Assembly (NCBI GenBank): GCA_023079485.1 | Contig: CM041083.1 | Location: forward strand, 108,851,554-108,915,553 | Source of the DNA: Archilochus colubris | Lineage: Eukaryota > Chordata > Aves > Apodiformes > Trochilidae | DNA: 64,000 bases | Direction of reading: 5' to 3' | Shown here: in pieces, positions 34,281-46,291 of the stretch | How the letters are laid out: every line of letters starts with the position of its first letter | How positions within the stretch are numbered: the stretch's first letter is position 1 | Notes under the pieces: model-generated | The model's database searches: none | Seen by the model: the letters and a program-made list of their open reading frames with translations, nothing else | What the model was told of the DNA's origin: nothing | Position numbers and translations under genes: made by a program

Positions 34281-37200
34281 GATGGGCGTTAACTGCATTA
34301 TAAATCAGAACAGGATACAATATGTAATTATGACAAATGCTCTGTTAGGAGATGAGACCACACTTTGGTGCCAAACTTGTAATAATTTGCCATCTGGCTG
34401 GTCACCTCAGGCTTCTTTGCAGCAAATAAAAAAAAATGAAAAACTGAAAATGTACAATTGATGTTAAGTGCTGGACTGCTGTATTTACATAGAGATACTT
34501 TTGCGGGGATAAGTGCAAGTGGACTGACAGCGGCGGCCTGGCTTTATAGAGATAAAGACAACATCTTTGTGATGTCTCTTTTTCATAGTGAGTAAGTGGA
34601 AAGAATAGCCTTCCAGCTCTACAGTTTGTTTGAAAGTCCTTTCCTTACCTGCTGAGCAGTGCTTCTGATGGGTGAGGGAGCATGCCACTACTGAAAGTCA
34701 GACTTCAGAAAAGTAAGGCTTGGCTCATATTAGGCTGATGTTCATACTTTGAATGCTGACCCAGTTTGGTCTGGAGTATCTTCCTGGGAAGCCTAGAGCA
34801 ACATTGCAAAGTAGAGTTTCTATTGCTGGAGAAATTTGAAATGGAGTTATCCCATCTCCTGGACAGGTGGTTGCTATGGTAGACACAAATCTACCTCTTT
34901 CTGTCACTGATTTACTCTTCATGGTCTGTTCAACCATTCATAACAGTCTCTTTGGTGTACAAGAAAAAGAGATCTACGAAAACTTTAAAGTGGACCTGTG
35001 TTCCCTGAAAAAATAGAACTTATGAGGGAGATGAAAGAAATACAGACCATTCTTTTGGCAAAAAAGCCAGCAAAACAGTCCCAGCATTACAGGTGTCCTG
35101 GCTGCAGCTCTGTATGCACTCCCAGCAATACCCTGTAAGTCCAAAGGAATTGCTGAGCTCCATCCTAGTGCTACAGCAGGAGCCAAGGTGCTTCAAAGGT
35201 AAGAATCATTATTTTCTGTGAAAGCTTTACGCATGTTTCACTTAGGAAATGAGGTTTCTGCAGTTTCAACTGCAAGTTCTGGGTCCTCACTTCTAATCTG
35301 GTCTGGAGTTAGGACAGTGTGTGCATACAGGAGAAAGGGAAAAATCAAAGTTAGAAGAGATGTTATAAAGTATCCAGAGTGATATATTTTGTTGGCCTCA
35401 AACTGCTCTGCGATGAAGAGAAGCCCTCTATGTAGGCAACTTATTTGCCTAATGAGATATTTCTCTCAGTGAAACACAAAGTGCCCTGGGTGATGAGTTT
35501 GGTGGCCCATGGGTGTGGGCAGTTGGGTGCTGCTATGGCCCTCTGCAGGAACTTGCTGGTCTTGATGTGTAGTGGAACTAGGCTTGACTCTGTGCAGGAG
35601 TAAATCAGAAAACACATTTTGGGCTGATTCACATGCTGTCAGGGCATGTGCTCAATTCTGTTTTCTGCCAACCTGAATGGGCTGTTACCTCCAAACAACT
35701 ACTTTTATTTTATTTTTTTTAATTCAGGAGATCTCCCAGATGAGATGCAGCAGTGTAGTGACTGAATCAGACAGGCAAATCCCTTCAAGCATCCTTCTCA
35801 AAGCAGCAAGTCCACACAGTTACTTTGGTGTGAGTTCTCAAAGGCAGTGAGGTACCAGAATTTCCTTTCCATCACCAGGGCACTGCTCTGCTTTATGACT
35901 TTGTAGTAGCCCCTGTTCTAGTTGTGTTGGGTTTGTGTGTGTGTGTGTTTTCATTCAGAAAGTATTAAGAGCAACTTGGCAAAATGATTTGGCTCAACTA
36001 AGAGCTACAATAGCTTAATCTAGATTTTATTATACTGAGACTTTATTATATAAAGTGACTCACTGTGAAGTAAGAAGTGAACCTTGAGGAGCCTGAGGTT
36101 TTGCAAATCACAAACTAATTTGGGATTTGTGAACAGTGAACCCCTTATCACTGAGGTATTATTCTTCACTCACTTATTTCTGCAAGGGAATGGTGGATTA
36201 AAACCTCTGTGGCTAATGTGAGCCTTATGTGTGAAGGAGAAAACTCCTCTCCAGAGATATATTGGCAGAAATACAGGTCCTATATATGGCAGTATTTTCA
36301 GATGAGAAGTTCTGTCTTTTGCTTCCTAATCTTTTGCTTTATGTTCTGTGTGTATTGGTTATTTTAATACTTCTCATTCAATTTTCACTGTGCTATTTTT
36401 TTCCCCACTGGCTTCCTATTTCTCCCCACTTTCTTCCAACAGAATACAAACTTAGAAACAATCAGGTTCACTTCTTCATAGCAGAGTGTTCATATGGGTT
36501 ACAAACGAAGAAAAGTGAATTTACTTGGTCTGATATCAGAGGAAGGACAGGACGTAGTACCTAGTTCAGCATGGCATGTGACTGCAGGATCCTGTGCTAG
36601 AAACTGAGTAAATGCTTAAGTGTGCTCCCAAACCATGTCAGTCATGGCTGTGTCTAACCAGGTATAAAACTGCTATGCTAACTGTTCCAACAGGTGCAAG
36701 ATTTCATCCATTCCTCTGCAATGGTCACACCAACAGAGGAAGCAATCAATGCTGGTGAATTTGGGCAGAGTGAACCCCAGCACGCTGTGGTCAGGCAGGA
36801 GGTTGCCTTAGTGCTGGGGCTCAGAGCCCCAAGCTGGTGATGGCCAAGCTCTGGTTCAGTCTGTTTTGCTGTCTGTTTGGGGTTTCAGGAGCCCAGAGAC
36901 TCCCAAGGATTTGCTGCATGTCTTAGTTCTTCTTGAACTACTCCTGAGTATCCTGAGCTGCTTTCTGGCCACTGGATCCTTCTGTCTCTTTCATAATGTG
37001 GATTAAAAGACTGACTTATTTTCTGTTGCCCATCAGACTTCCCTTCCTGTGAGCTGGATAGCACAAGGTCCCAAAGTCTGCCATTGCAAGAGCCATTTGC
37101 CAATCTCTGGATCATTCTCAGGCCCTCTTTTTACTTCTGTTTAACATTCCCACATCCTTCCTGAAGTGTCATGTCAAATACACCCAATTCCTTTAGCCAC

Positions 37201-39255
37201 AAAACCAAACAAACTCCAAATAAGGGGAAAAAAAAAAGAAAAAAAAAGAAAAAAAAGAAAAAAGGAAAAAAAATGAAAAAAAAAGGAACATTTCACTTTG
37301 ACTGTCCTGAAGTAAAACATTGCCATTTTTTTATATTAATTGCAACAAATGGTTTAGAGTATGTATTTAAAAGAAGTTGGAGTTGTTTCCCTTCTGATCA
37401 AATTAAACATCTACTTGGCCTACAATGTTTTCCATTCTCAGTATTTTGGCTTACTACAAATAAATAAAGGAAAAGGTGCTGATTGATTTGATTTGAAATG
37501 ATATGAGGATTTTATTATGACCTGCTAGTTAGCTGAAGCATCAAGAATATGCTGCTGTTCTTATGTGGAGTCCCAGATAACGAGGCAGTATGTAGTCATA
37601 GGGCACTAAGAAAATAAAAACCTTTTATTTCAGTCAGTTTCCAGATCAGACTAACACTCCTAGCCATCCAGATATTATAATTTTAAGTTCACAGTGAATG
37701 TAATTTATTTTCTATGTCATTACCAAATGACCTTCCATTTTTGTTTTTCACCAGTTTATCCATTTTAGTTTGGTAAAAAGCAAGTAACCATCCCAGCTGA
37801 GAACTGTTAACGTTAGTGCCAGTTGTCATATGAATTTTACATAATACAGAATAATTGAAGAAACACTTTCAAGTTTCCACAGGAGGAAGAAAGCCATAGG
37901 GCACTGGTCAGTCATATGTTTTGCTACTTACTTTAATTTTAGAAACTCACATAAATCAAATTATTAATAAATAGAGTGAAGACAGATACAGCTTCTCCTT
38001 TTTTTTTTTTTTAATCACAGTGGGAGATTCACATACCACATTTTCTTCAGGGTGAGAAGACACCAGGGTTTGGTGCAGCCTTCTGTGTAAAGTTTTCTAC
38101 CTTAAGTCCACGCTGGCAATGGTAGCTCTGCCCTGCTCCTACACTGTCCAGACCTTGGAGGAAGTGCATTCCAAGTCTATGTAAGGATTGGTTGTTCTTT
38201 ATCATGTAATTACTCAAGTTTTGCCTCAACTGTTTTAAAATGTTTCAATGAGTGGAACGTGTCCTAATTCCTCTTGGTGATTACTTGCTAAATCCTCACC
38301 AGGTTTTTCTTGCTCTTAAAGGTGACAGATGCCTTGGGACTTTCTTTTGCATCCTTGTGAAAAGATTTCTCAGTGCCTAACACAACCTGATGATATAAAA
38401 GGCCTCCAAGAGGAACTGCAGTTACTTAATTTTAGTGACTACTGGCTGTGCCAGCAGCTGAACATATGCTCAAGTCTTTTGTTGTGCTGTGGCTTAGCTC
38501 TGGATGGATTTATTGCTGGTAATTTGACAAAGGCAATAGAAGTGGGAGGTAAGGTAATACCAACTTGAATTCCTCATTTGTGAGTTTCTCCTTCCAGGTC
38601 ATGATTAAAAATCATTAAGTATTATGCAAAAATTCAGAAGTTATTTGAATTCATAGGCTGACAGAATAAATAGCTCTGTCATTCCCTTTTTCCCTCCAAA
38701 ACCTCATCTTCAGACAATGAAAAGCTCAACACAGAGCAATATATTTCTGGGAGACCTCATATGTTATTACAAGGAGACTGAAGGAAAGAGCTGAATGACA
38801 CAGAATGAAATTCTCTATAAAAAAAGCACATTGACATTTTATCTATTGCTAGTTCTCTGTTTAAAAGGATGCTAGCTAGTACTTTCCTATCCTTCAGCAG
38901 CTCTGATCTTCATCTTATTTAATGCCAAAAAAAGTTAATTGTACTCATTTTTTTTTTCAAAAATAAAATACTTTATCTGGCACTGGAACAAATGTTTTAC
39001 TGAGAGGCCAATGTAGCTCTATTAAATGTATTTCTCTGAGTATACTGCAGTTATTTTTTCAATTGTGTCAAGAGGCAGCCATATCTTTTTTTACCAGATC
39101 TATTGTGCTGCTTATTGCTCAATAGTTTGCTATTTTCCAGATGTTTAGTATTTTATTCTTCTTAATATTTGTTCCATTACTATTAGATACAGTAGTTAGA
39201 CTTCTGAGGGGGTAATTTCTGGGACCATTGAATTTCTTGTTAATTGCTACTCATT
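34281..39255. other. Non-coding sequence with a purine tract
   Basis: No gene is recognised. The block includes a short GT run at about 35933-35948, the purine tract at 37222-37287, and an exon-like segment at 38322-38548 that is reported as a finding. Confidence 0.45.
37222..37287 (+). repeat. Purine-only A-rich tract
   Basis: From 37222 to 37273 there is no pyrimidine (52 bases of A-runs broken by single or paired G). After one T the pattern continues to about 37287. It creates a lysine-rich spurious frame. Confidence 0.9.
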
Positions 39256-39345
39256 TTTGTTATTATTATCAAAGCATCTAAGAGCCCCACCACGATCAGG
39301 GCCCATTGTGCAAAGTACAATGTGTACATTTAGGATGAGACAAAA
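39256..39345 (+). repeat. Possible old amniote interspersed-repeat relic
   Basis: TGTTATTATTATC is followed by AGCATCTAAGAGCCCCACCA, then CGATCAGGGCCCATTGTGCA and AAGTACAATGTGTAC. This order matches what I recall of a widespread old repeat in turtles, crocodilians and birds (GCACCTAGGAGCCCCA, then GACCAGGACCCCATTGTGCT, then GCTGTACAAAC). The family is left unnamed because no search could be made. Confidence 0.5.
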
Positions 39346-42300
39346 TTAAGCAGCTCAATATAATAATACAAGCTCCCCTTTTATTGAAAATTGGTATTTT
39401 GCTTTCTTCTAGCACTGCAGTTTCCTCTGTCCCTTTATTATGAAGGAAGAGTTATTGGCATGGCAAATTTATTGAGTAACTCATCTGGTACATCAGCATG
39501 AACACCACACAGCTGAGAGACTGTATTCATATATCACAGTCCTTCACAATGGTTCTTACTGTTTGGTGACCACATAAATGCATTGTCTTAATGTTAAATG
39601 AGAATGTTAGAATGGGAATAAGTATCTTTCTGGAGGGTTTACAAGCACAAACATACCCTATCAGCCCTTGGTAGGTATTTTTCTGCAGTATGTTTTTACC
39701 TTGCTCAAGTTGTCGGATTTTCCATTTGCTCCTGACTTCGCTAGCTTCAACAGCACAGTGAAGAGATCTTGTTTCTGGTGGCCCATTTGAAGCTATATAA
39801 AAGCTTTATACAGAGGTCGTACCAGTTGTGAGTCACAGGGTAATGGCAGATCTGTGGTTAATCTGCCAAACAGGAGGCAGTGAAACACTGAAGTTAGCTC
39901 TGGCAGAGCTTTGTTCTGCCAGGCTGAAATCTTGGCTGTTCGAGGTTATCCAGGCACCACTGCAGCTACTTGTGATCTACAGGGCAACTAATTTTCCCAA
40001 TGTTTTTGCCTACTGTTATGCCACTTCTGTAGGCTTCTTGTGTCACTGGCCTGAGGAACACCTCCAGGTCATCATAAATGAGACCTAAACTGGAATGTAA
40101 GCAAACATCTCTGACATATAAGAGTTGTTCTATTGTGACCTTCAGTGCTTTAATTTAGAGTTAGGACCTTAGGATCCCATGGTGGACCCCTTCGTAGTAA
40201 AGATGCTGCTGTCTTTTTCTCTTAAATTCATGTTTTGAAACTATAACCCATTTTGAGATTCTGAAGAAGGAGCTCTGGATTGTGACTCCCTGTTCAACTG
40301 CATGATGGGAAATGCCAGTTTGCCCAGCATTGGCTTGAACACCAAGGGGACAACTTAGCTTTACTGCCAGACCACACTCATTTCCGGCTTCACACTCATT
40401 TCTATTGATAGGAGCTCTTTTAGCCCTATCAGTGGCACCCAGCCTTTTAAGCCTGGCAGGCCACAGTAACCTTAAGCTACTCAGTAAGTTGCAGCTTGCA
40501 ATATCCACAACAGTTCTCCATACTCACAGACAGCTCTTGGGCAGCCTGTGCATTACTCAGCCCACACATCCAGGCAAGTATATGCATCCCAATCAGTGTC
40601 TAGAAAAGTAGTAAGTTGTGAGCTTCTGGCTGCCTGAAATAGCTGCCTGCTGTCTGCTTCTCCTGGAGCAGACTGCAAGAAGTATTCTCATGGCAGAGGC
40701 TCGTGTTGGCTTTCCTCTTTCTCCTGAGAGCTTCTTGGAGTCAGCACCCAGGTACATTGTGAGCCAGATGAGTTTCTCTGACAGTGGTGGTAACTCAAGA
40801 GATTTCTTGGAGGCTCTGTGCCTCAAGTGTCCTTAGCAGGATGTGATGGGAGAGGCTAGAAAATATCCGAGAAAGGAGCCACGTAAATCTCCCAGGAGCT
40901 GGCAGCAAATGTTTAGAATTGTTCTGGTGGGCTGTAGAGCTTCATACTCCCGTACCCGATATCCCTGGTTGCCATAGATTTCAAACCTACAATGCCAACA
41001 ACGTGGGCGAAAAAGTACTCCTCCTGGATAAATCTGGTGTGTGTTGACTATTGCTTGGCTATGTAATTGCCAGTGGGACCATCACCAAAAGCCAATGGCT
41101 GTCTCGATATTTTATTTCTGAGGCAATTTCCTTGGAGGCAATGTAGCAAGCTCTTTTAGAAAATTTTCTCCATTTCTGCTTCAAACAGTTTGACCCAACG
41201 TTAAGCTCATTCTGGCATGGCAGCTGAAGAGTGTTCGAAAAATCTCTTGACTTGAAATCATGTCTAGTAACTATATTAGGCATTTTAAACAAGATAGCAA
41301 ATGCAAGGGTCTTCTCAGGTTTCTTTTTGTGAAGGGAACCCAGCACTAAGGTTTTCTTGTGGTCTAAGGAATGTATTTTCCACATCAGTAAATTTCACAC
41401 GAGAAGTGGTGTAGTCATGTAGCAGCCCAAGTTTTGTTCCCCACAGCTTCTCAGCAGTGGTTTTGCATCCATAATTAAGATGTATTTTCCTACCACATAA
41501 CTTGCTATGTTATCTGCTAATGATCCAAATGTTCCATTTTTCTGACATTGAACCCAAGGATACCAGCATTATTTCTTACAAGGAGTATGAAACTGTGTGT
41601 CAGGCCTCAGAAGTACATGGGATTTGCCTCTAAGTTAGGCCTGTATTAAAAAGCTAATATGGGTCACTTCCCTCTGTTGTTCTCAGGACCATAAATAAGA
41701 CTGGCTGAAACCCAGGGCTACGAATGTCTGCTGTTCCTTTTCAGACCCAGCTGGGGGGTTAGCTGGAATTTTTGGAGGCTCTGGATGAGGTATTCACTTT
41801 GGTGAAAGAGCTGTGTACAGATTCGTGGTACCCATGGGCAATAGAATTGAATCTCAGCTAGGAGGAGTCAAAATTAATAGCAGAGAGTATTAAAACTATT
41901 AGTGAAAGGGTATTACTCTGTTTACTCCAGGACTTGAAAACATCAATCACAGGGTAATATCCATATGTAACTTCTGAAAGAGGACTTGCTTTCTGCAGTG
42001 TTACCTCTGGCAGGGTCTGTGAGCATTTAGGTATCATTCCTGCTGTACTGCTAAAAGTGGGGTCTGCTCCCATGGTTACCTCTTGCATTCCCAAAGATCT
42101 GGTGTTGGCTAATGGTTTTCTCTAGGAAATTTGCCTTACAGCCTGGGATTCTTTCAGCTGACCCTCTCTGGGCAGTGGGTATTTTTGTTTACTAGGAGAT
42201 CTGGAAATGTGTTCAAGTGTATGTTTCTTGTTTTGTAGCACACTGCTCAGTGCCAAATGCAGCATGCTTTACTTGTCTCAAGCTGTTGCATTTTGCTCCC

Positions 42301-45300
42301 CAAGGGTTTGGAGTAAGGTTAGTTTTTAATTCCCCCTCCTTTTCACTCTTTCTTTCTTCCTTTTTTAAACAAAGTATTTTTAACCTTGAAGCACAAAAAA
42401 ATGGTTAGGAGAATTCTAGATCTTTTGTAGTTTAGCCAACCAGTCCCTGCACATATAGTTCTTATACAAAAGAGACTTTCAAATAATTGGTGATTAGGTC
42501 AAGAGCTAATGTATACATTTAGCCACCTTGGCTAGGCCTTGGTTGCAGCAGCTAACTGGGACATTGACAAATACTCCAGAGAGGTCACCTGCCTACTAAA
42601 GTCAACTCAAATTACTGTAAAATCAAATAATGAAGTTGTAGTTAGTTTCTTCAGATGAATCCCACTCTGGCTTGGCATTAACCTACTATTTCTCTGGCTT
42701 TTTACTTTCAATGGTTTATAACCTTTGCCTTCCTCAGATTACTTGCTGTTTTTCCACAACTCTGAGAACCACTGTAGCTGAAGAATCCAGACTCCAGAGT
42801 CAGCTTTTCTTCAGGATGCTATACCCCTTTGATAAAAACTTTCACGGGTAACTCAGCCCAAGGTACAGAAATATATACAAATTGATTACTTAATTTATGG
42901 AGCAATTCCTCAAGAACTACCCATGTGCACTTTCTCACCCTGTGATAAGCAGGGGTGTTTTCCCTACCTCTTGGTGTAAATGGGGCCAGTCAACCTGTGC
43001 TGGGACTGGGAAAGGCTCAGTGTGTGTGCTCAAGCCCTAATCAGAAAGCAGCTGACTGGATGGAAATGCACACACTCTTTACATCGTGGTAACTACTCCT
43101 GTGCATGTTCCTCTACGTCTTTTTGGGACTGTGCTTTTCCCTGTTTTCCACTCCTTGTCCCCATGTGGTGTTTGTATGGCTGGGATTCATTTCTTGGCCA
43201 TCTGAGCCTTCCCTCCTCCCACCCCTTCTTCTCTTCACCAGCACCTCATCTGTGTTGACATCCTCAGCCTCTTCTGTTTCTCCTGTGTCCCAGGCAGCTG
43301 ACTTCCTTTGGTTTCCTTCCCACTCAGCCCCCTGGCTGCCTTCCTCCTCCTCTCCCCGGCAGTGCAGCACTGTTGTGTTTGTTTTCCCCTGCTCCTCACC
43401 CAGGAGAGGTGGTGGTCTCTGAGGGACCACGCTGGATATCCTAGCAGAGCCTAGACCCTGTGCAGTGCTGCTCCATCTTAATGCTTTGCAGCTGTGCTGC
43501 TGAGGTCTCAGGAAAATCCATATATCACTTCATCTTCCTCTGTTCAGCAGCCGTTTTCTGACAGAAAAGCAACAGCTTTCTCCATGCTGTGAACCCACTG
43601 AACCAGCAATAACTGTTTCATAGTTTTACTCCCTTTGCTGTTAAAGAAGAAGTGCTAAGTGTCTGAGTGTTCTTACTTGGACACTGGCCACCTCTTCAAT
43701 TTCTAGTGTACTTTTTCTTTTACCATTCTGAGCTATCCACTGTGAAAACAGACCAGGTATTTTGCAAGCTTCAGGGCAGGCTTAAATCTTACTGTGACTT
43801 TTAGGGTATTTCAGTCTTTGCTAATGGACTTCTTTCTTTCCATTCTGGATGATTCCTTCTAGTCTGACTCTGTCAGTTACCAATCAGCCCTGTGCAACTC
43901 CCCAGCCCTGGCAGAGATTTGTTGGGTGTTCTCTGCAAAGTACTGAGAGAGAAGCAGGAATGACAGGAGGGGCATGCAGGGTGACAGACAGACAGGAGAA
44001 CCTGAAGTAGGTGAGTGGCTGGGAAGTTGTGTCTAATGGTAGTTGTCTCTTGTGGAAGAGGAAATGTTTTGATGGTTCATCTGTGCTGCCTGCTGATATT
44101 TCAGACTTGTAAGTGAGTATCATCTCATGGTGGCAATATGATTTGTAGGCCTCCATGTAGCAGACAGTGTGAGGAGGCAAATTACCTTGGAAATCAAGGT
44201 GATCATACACTGGAGGAAAAACAAGACCACCATACTGTCTGTTAATGTGGACATAGAACCATACAGCCAACCCAGCCTTAAAGCTGTTTGAGGCTATCAG
44301 GTGGTTCTGGAGCCACCTCCTGCTGCCTTTGGGAGCACAGCTGGTATTACAAGATAGGAGAGGCCATTGGGAATGGCTAGAATAACCCTGTTTTGCATAA
44401 GAAAAGTCTAGGCAGTTTATGACCCTTTTAGCAATGAGAAGGCCTGTTCACCATGCTACAGAAATGACAGATGTTTTCAAAAGCCTGCAGATAACTCTGG
44501 GCTGCAGGGATGCCATGGAAATCATGACATGTCTGGCTGGCCATGATGCCCACTCCCATTTCCCAATCTCTTGCTCAGGGAGTCAAGGAGAGGTAGGGTT
44601 TAAATAGAAGAGGGTCAGGCTTTCTCAGCATGTCCCAGGTAACTCTGAAGCTCCAAGGACTTCATATTTACATCAAAAGTAATATTGGCTGACTACTCTG
44701 CTGCAGAGCTTTTAGATTATAGATGGGATTGGGAGTCTCTGGCTGTGTCCTACCTGTTGTGCAGGGAGCTTGAGGCAAGCAGGGACCAAAGTGGGCTCTG
44801 GCAGGTGCCTCATATCCAAATGCTCTGAGTCAAAGTGCCCCAAACACTCCTGTGAAGGGGATATTGGGGTGCCTCAGCTGCTCCCGCTTGATGGGGTGGG
44901 TGAAGCAGCACTAAGTTTTCATTAGCCAGCTAACTTGTGAATAATTTACAGTCTCCTGCTTCATTTGAGTATTATCTGGTTGTTTAGCTGGCAGATAAGC
45001 AAGAAGTAACTGAGCAGCAACACTGCCTTACACACAAAGTATTTGTCCATCTTTCCTGCCCTGACATTTCACAGAGGATGACAAGCACTATCATACTTCA
45101 CAGAATGCTGTTCATTCTTAGACAGCAAAGGGATATTTTTGCTTATCCTGCTATGCAAAGTCTCTCAAAGGAGATAAATATTTGCTCTTGTAAGCAGAGT
45201 TTACTATGAAAAATTAATATTGCTTGCAATAAGCTAAGCTTTTTATTCTTTTGCTTAAATTTCCTGTACTTATTTTATGCCTTTGCTAATAAGACACATG

Positions 45301-45399
45301 TTGAGAATTTCAGTGGTATTAAGTATGCTCAGTTACCACTTAGTGTGCATGAATGTGGGTATCTCATGCTTTTAAAGTTCAACCCTTAAAGGAGCATGT
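39346..45399. other. Non-coding sequence, nothing firm
   Basis: No gene or transposon is recognised in about 6 kb. A C- and T-rich patch lies at 43.1-43.4 kb, where frames of about 105 codons overlap on both strands. Neither looks like a known protein. Confidence 0.5.
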
Positions 45400-46291
45400 C
45401 ATAGAATCATAGAATCATAGAATTAGCCGGGTTGGAAGGGACCTCAGAGATCATCTAGTCCAACCCTTGACCCACCGGAGCAGTTGCTAGACCATGGCAC
45501 TGAGTGCCACATCCAGTCTTTTTTTAAATGTCTCCAGGGACGGAGAATCTACCACCTCCCCGGGCAGTCCATTCCACAGCCTAATCACCCTCTCCGTGAA
45601 GAAATTCTTTCTAATATCTAACCTAAACCTCCCCTGGCACAACTTAATACTGTGTCCTCTTGTCTTGTTGAAGGTCGTCTGTGAAAAGAGTCCAGTTCCC
45701 ACCTCGCTACAGCCTCCTTTCAGGTAGTTGTAGACAGCAATGAGGTCTCCCCTGAGCCTCCTCTTCTTCAGGCTGAACAGCCCCAGCTCTCTCAGCCTCT
45801 CCTCATAGGGCCTGTGCTCGAGTCCCTTCACCAGCCTGGTTGCCCTCCTTTGGACCTGTTCCAGGACCTCTACATCCTTCTTAAACTGAGGGGCCCAGAA
45901 CTGGACACAGTACTCGAGGTGTGGCCTAACCAGCGCTGAGTACAGGGGAAGAATCACCTCCCTGGACCTGCTGGTGACGCTGTTTTTGATACAGGCCAGG
46001 ATGCCATTGGCCTTCTTGGCCACCTGGGCACACTGCTGGCTCATGTTCAGTTTCCTGTCGATGCAGACTCCCAGGTTCCTTTCTGCCTGGCTGCTCTCCA
46101 GCCACTCTGTCCCCAGCCTGTAGCGCTGCATGGGGTTGTTGTGGCCAAAGTGCAGGACCCGGTACTTGGCCTTGTTGAACCTCATCCCGTTGGAATCGGC
46201 CCAGCTCTCCAGTCTGTCCAGGTCCCTCTGCAGAGCCCTCCTGCCTTCGAGTTGGTCCACACTTCCTCCCAGCTTGGTGTCATCTGCGAAT
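45400..46291 (-). mobile_element. CR1 LINE, youngest copy, 5'-truncated
   Basis: On the minus strand this CR1 runs from the RT catalytic motif to an intact 3' end. The tail at 45400-45424 is three ATTCTATG-type octamers, preceded by GGACTAGATGATCTCTGAGG and TCCCTTCCAACCCGGC. The stop codon is at 45487-45489, leaving a 3' untranslated region of about 90 bases. Similarity to CR1 stops abruptly at about 46291, just upstream of the FADD codons (DD at 46279-46284), as expected for 5' truncation. CpG sites are clearly more frequent here than in flanking DNA and the frame is unbroken, so it is the most recent insertion in the window. No clear target-site duplication is seen, which is usual for CR1. 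Confidence 0.97.
45487..46291 (-). pseudogene. CR1 reverse transcriptase C-terminal fragment (open frame)
   Basis: An uninterrupted frame of about 267 CR1 codons covers the ORF2 C-terminal part. It opens with [12 protein letters not shown], which holds the catalytic aspartate pair. [19 protein letters not shown] and [15 protein letters not shown] follow, then [63 protein letters not shown] and [19 protein letters not shown]. The frame ends at DVALSAMV and a stop. The frame's first ATG (46309-46311) lies in flanking non-CR1 DNA, so it is not a native start. Full CR1 ORF2 proteins are roughly 900-1000 residues with an N-terminal endonuclease. This fragment lacks the endonuclease and RT motifs before FADD, so it cannot support retrotransposition. 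Confidence 0.95.

Noticed and set aside
35093..35198. Exon-like segment ending at CAAAG|GTAAGA
   Set aside because: The frame is open for about 35 codons but the acceptor has no pyrimidine tract. It is weaker than the three segments reported.
43105..43430. Overlapping frames of about 105 codons on both strands
   Set aside because: They lie in a C/T-rich patch that lacks stops on either strand. The Ser/Pro-rich and Glu/Arg-rich products are composition effects.
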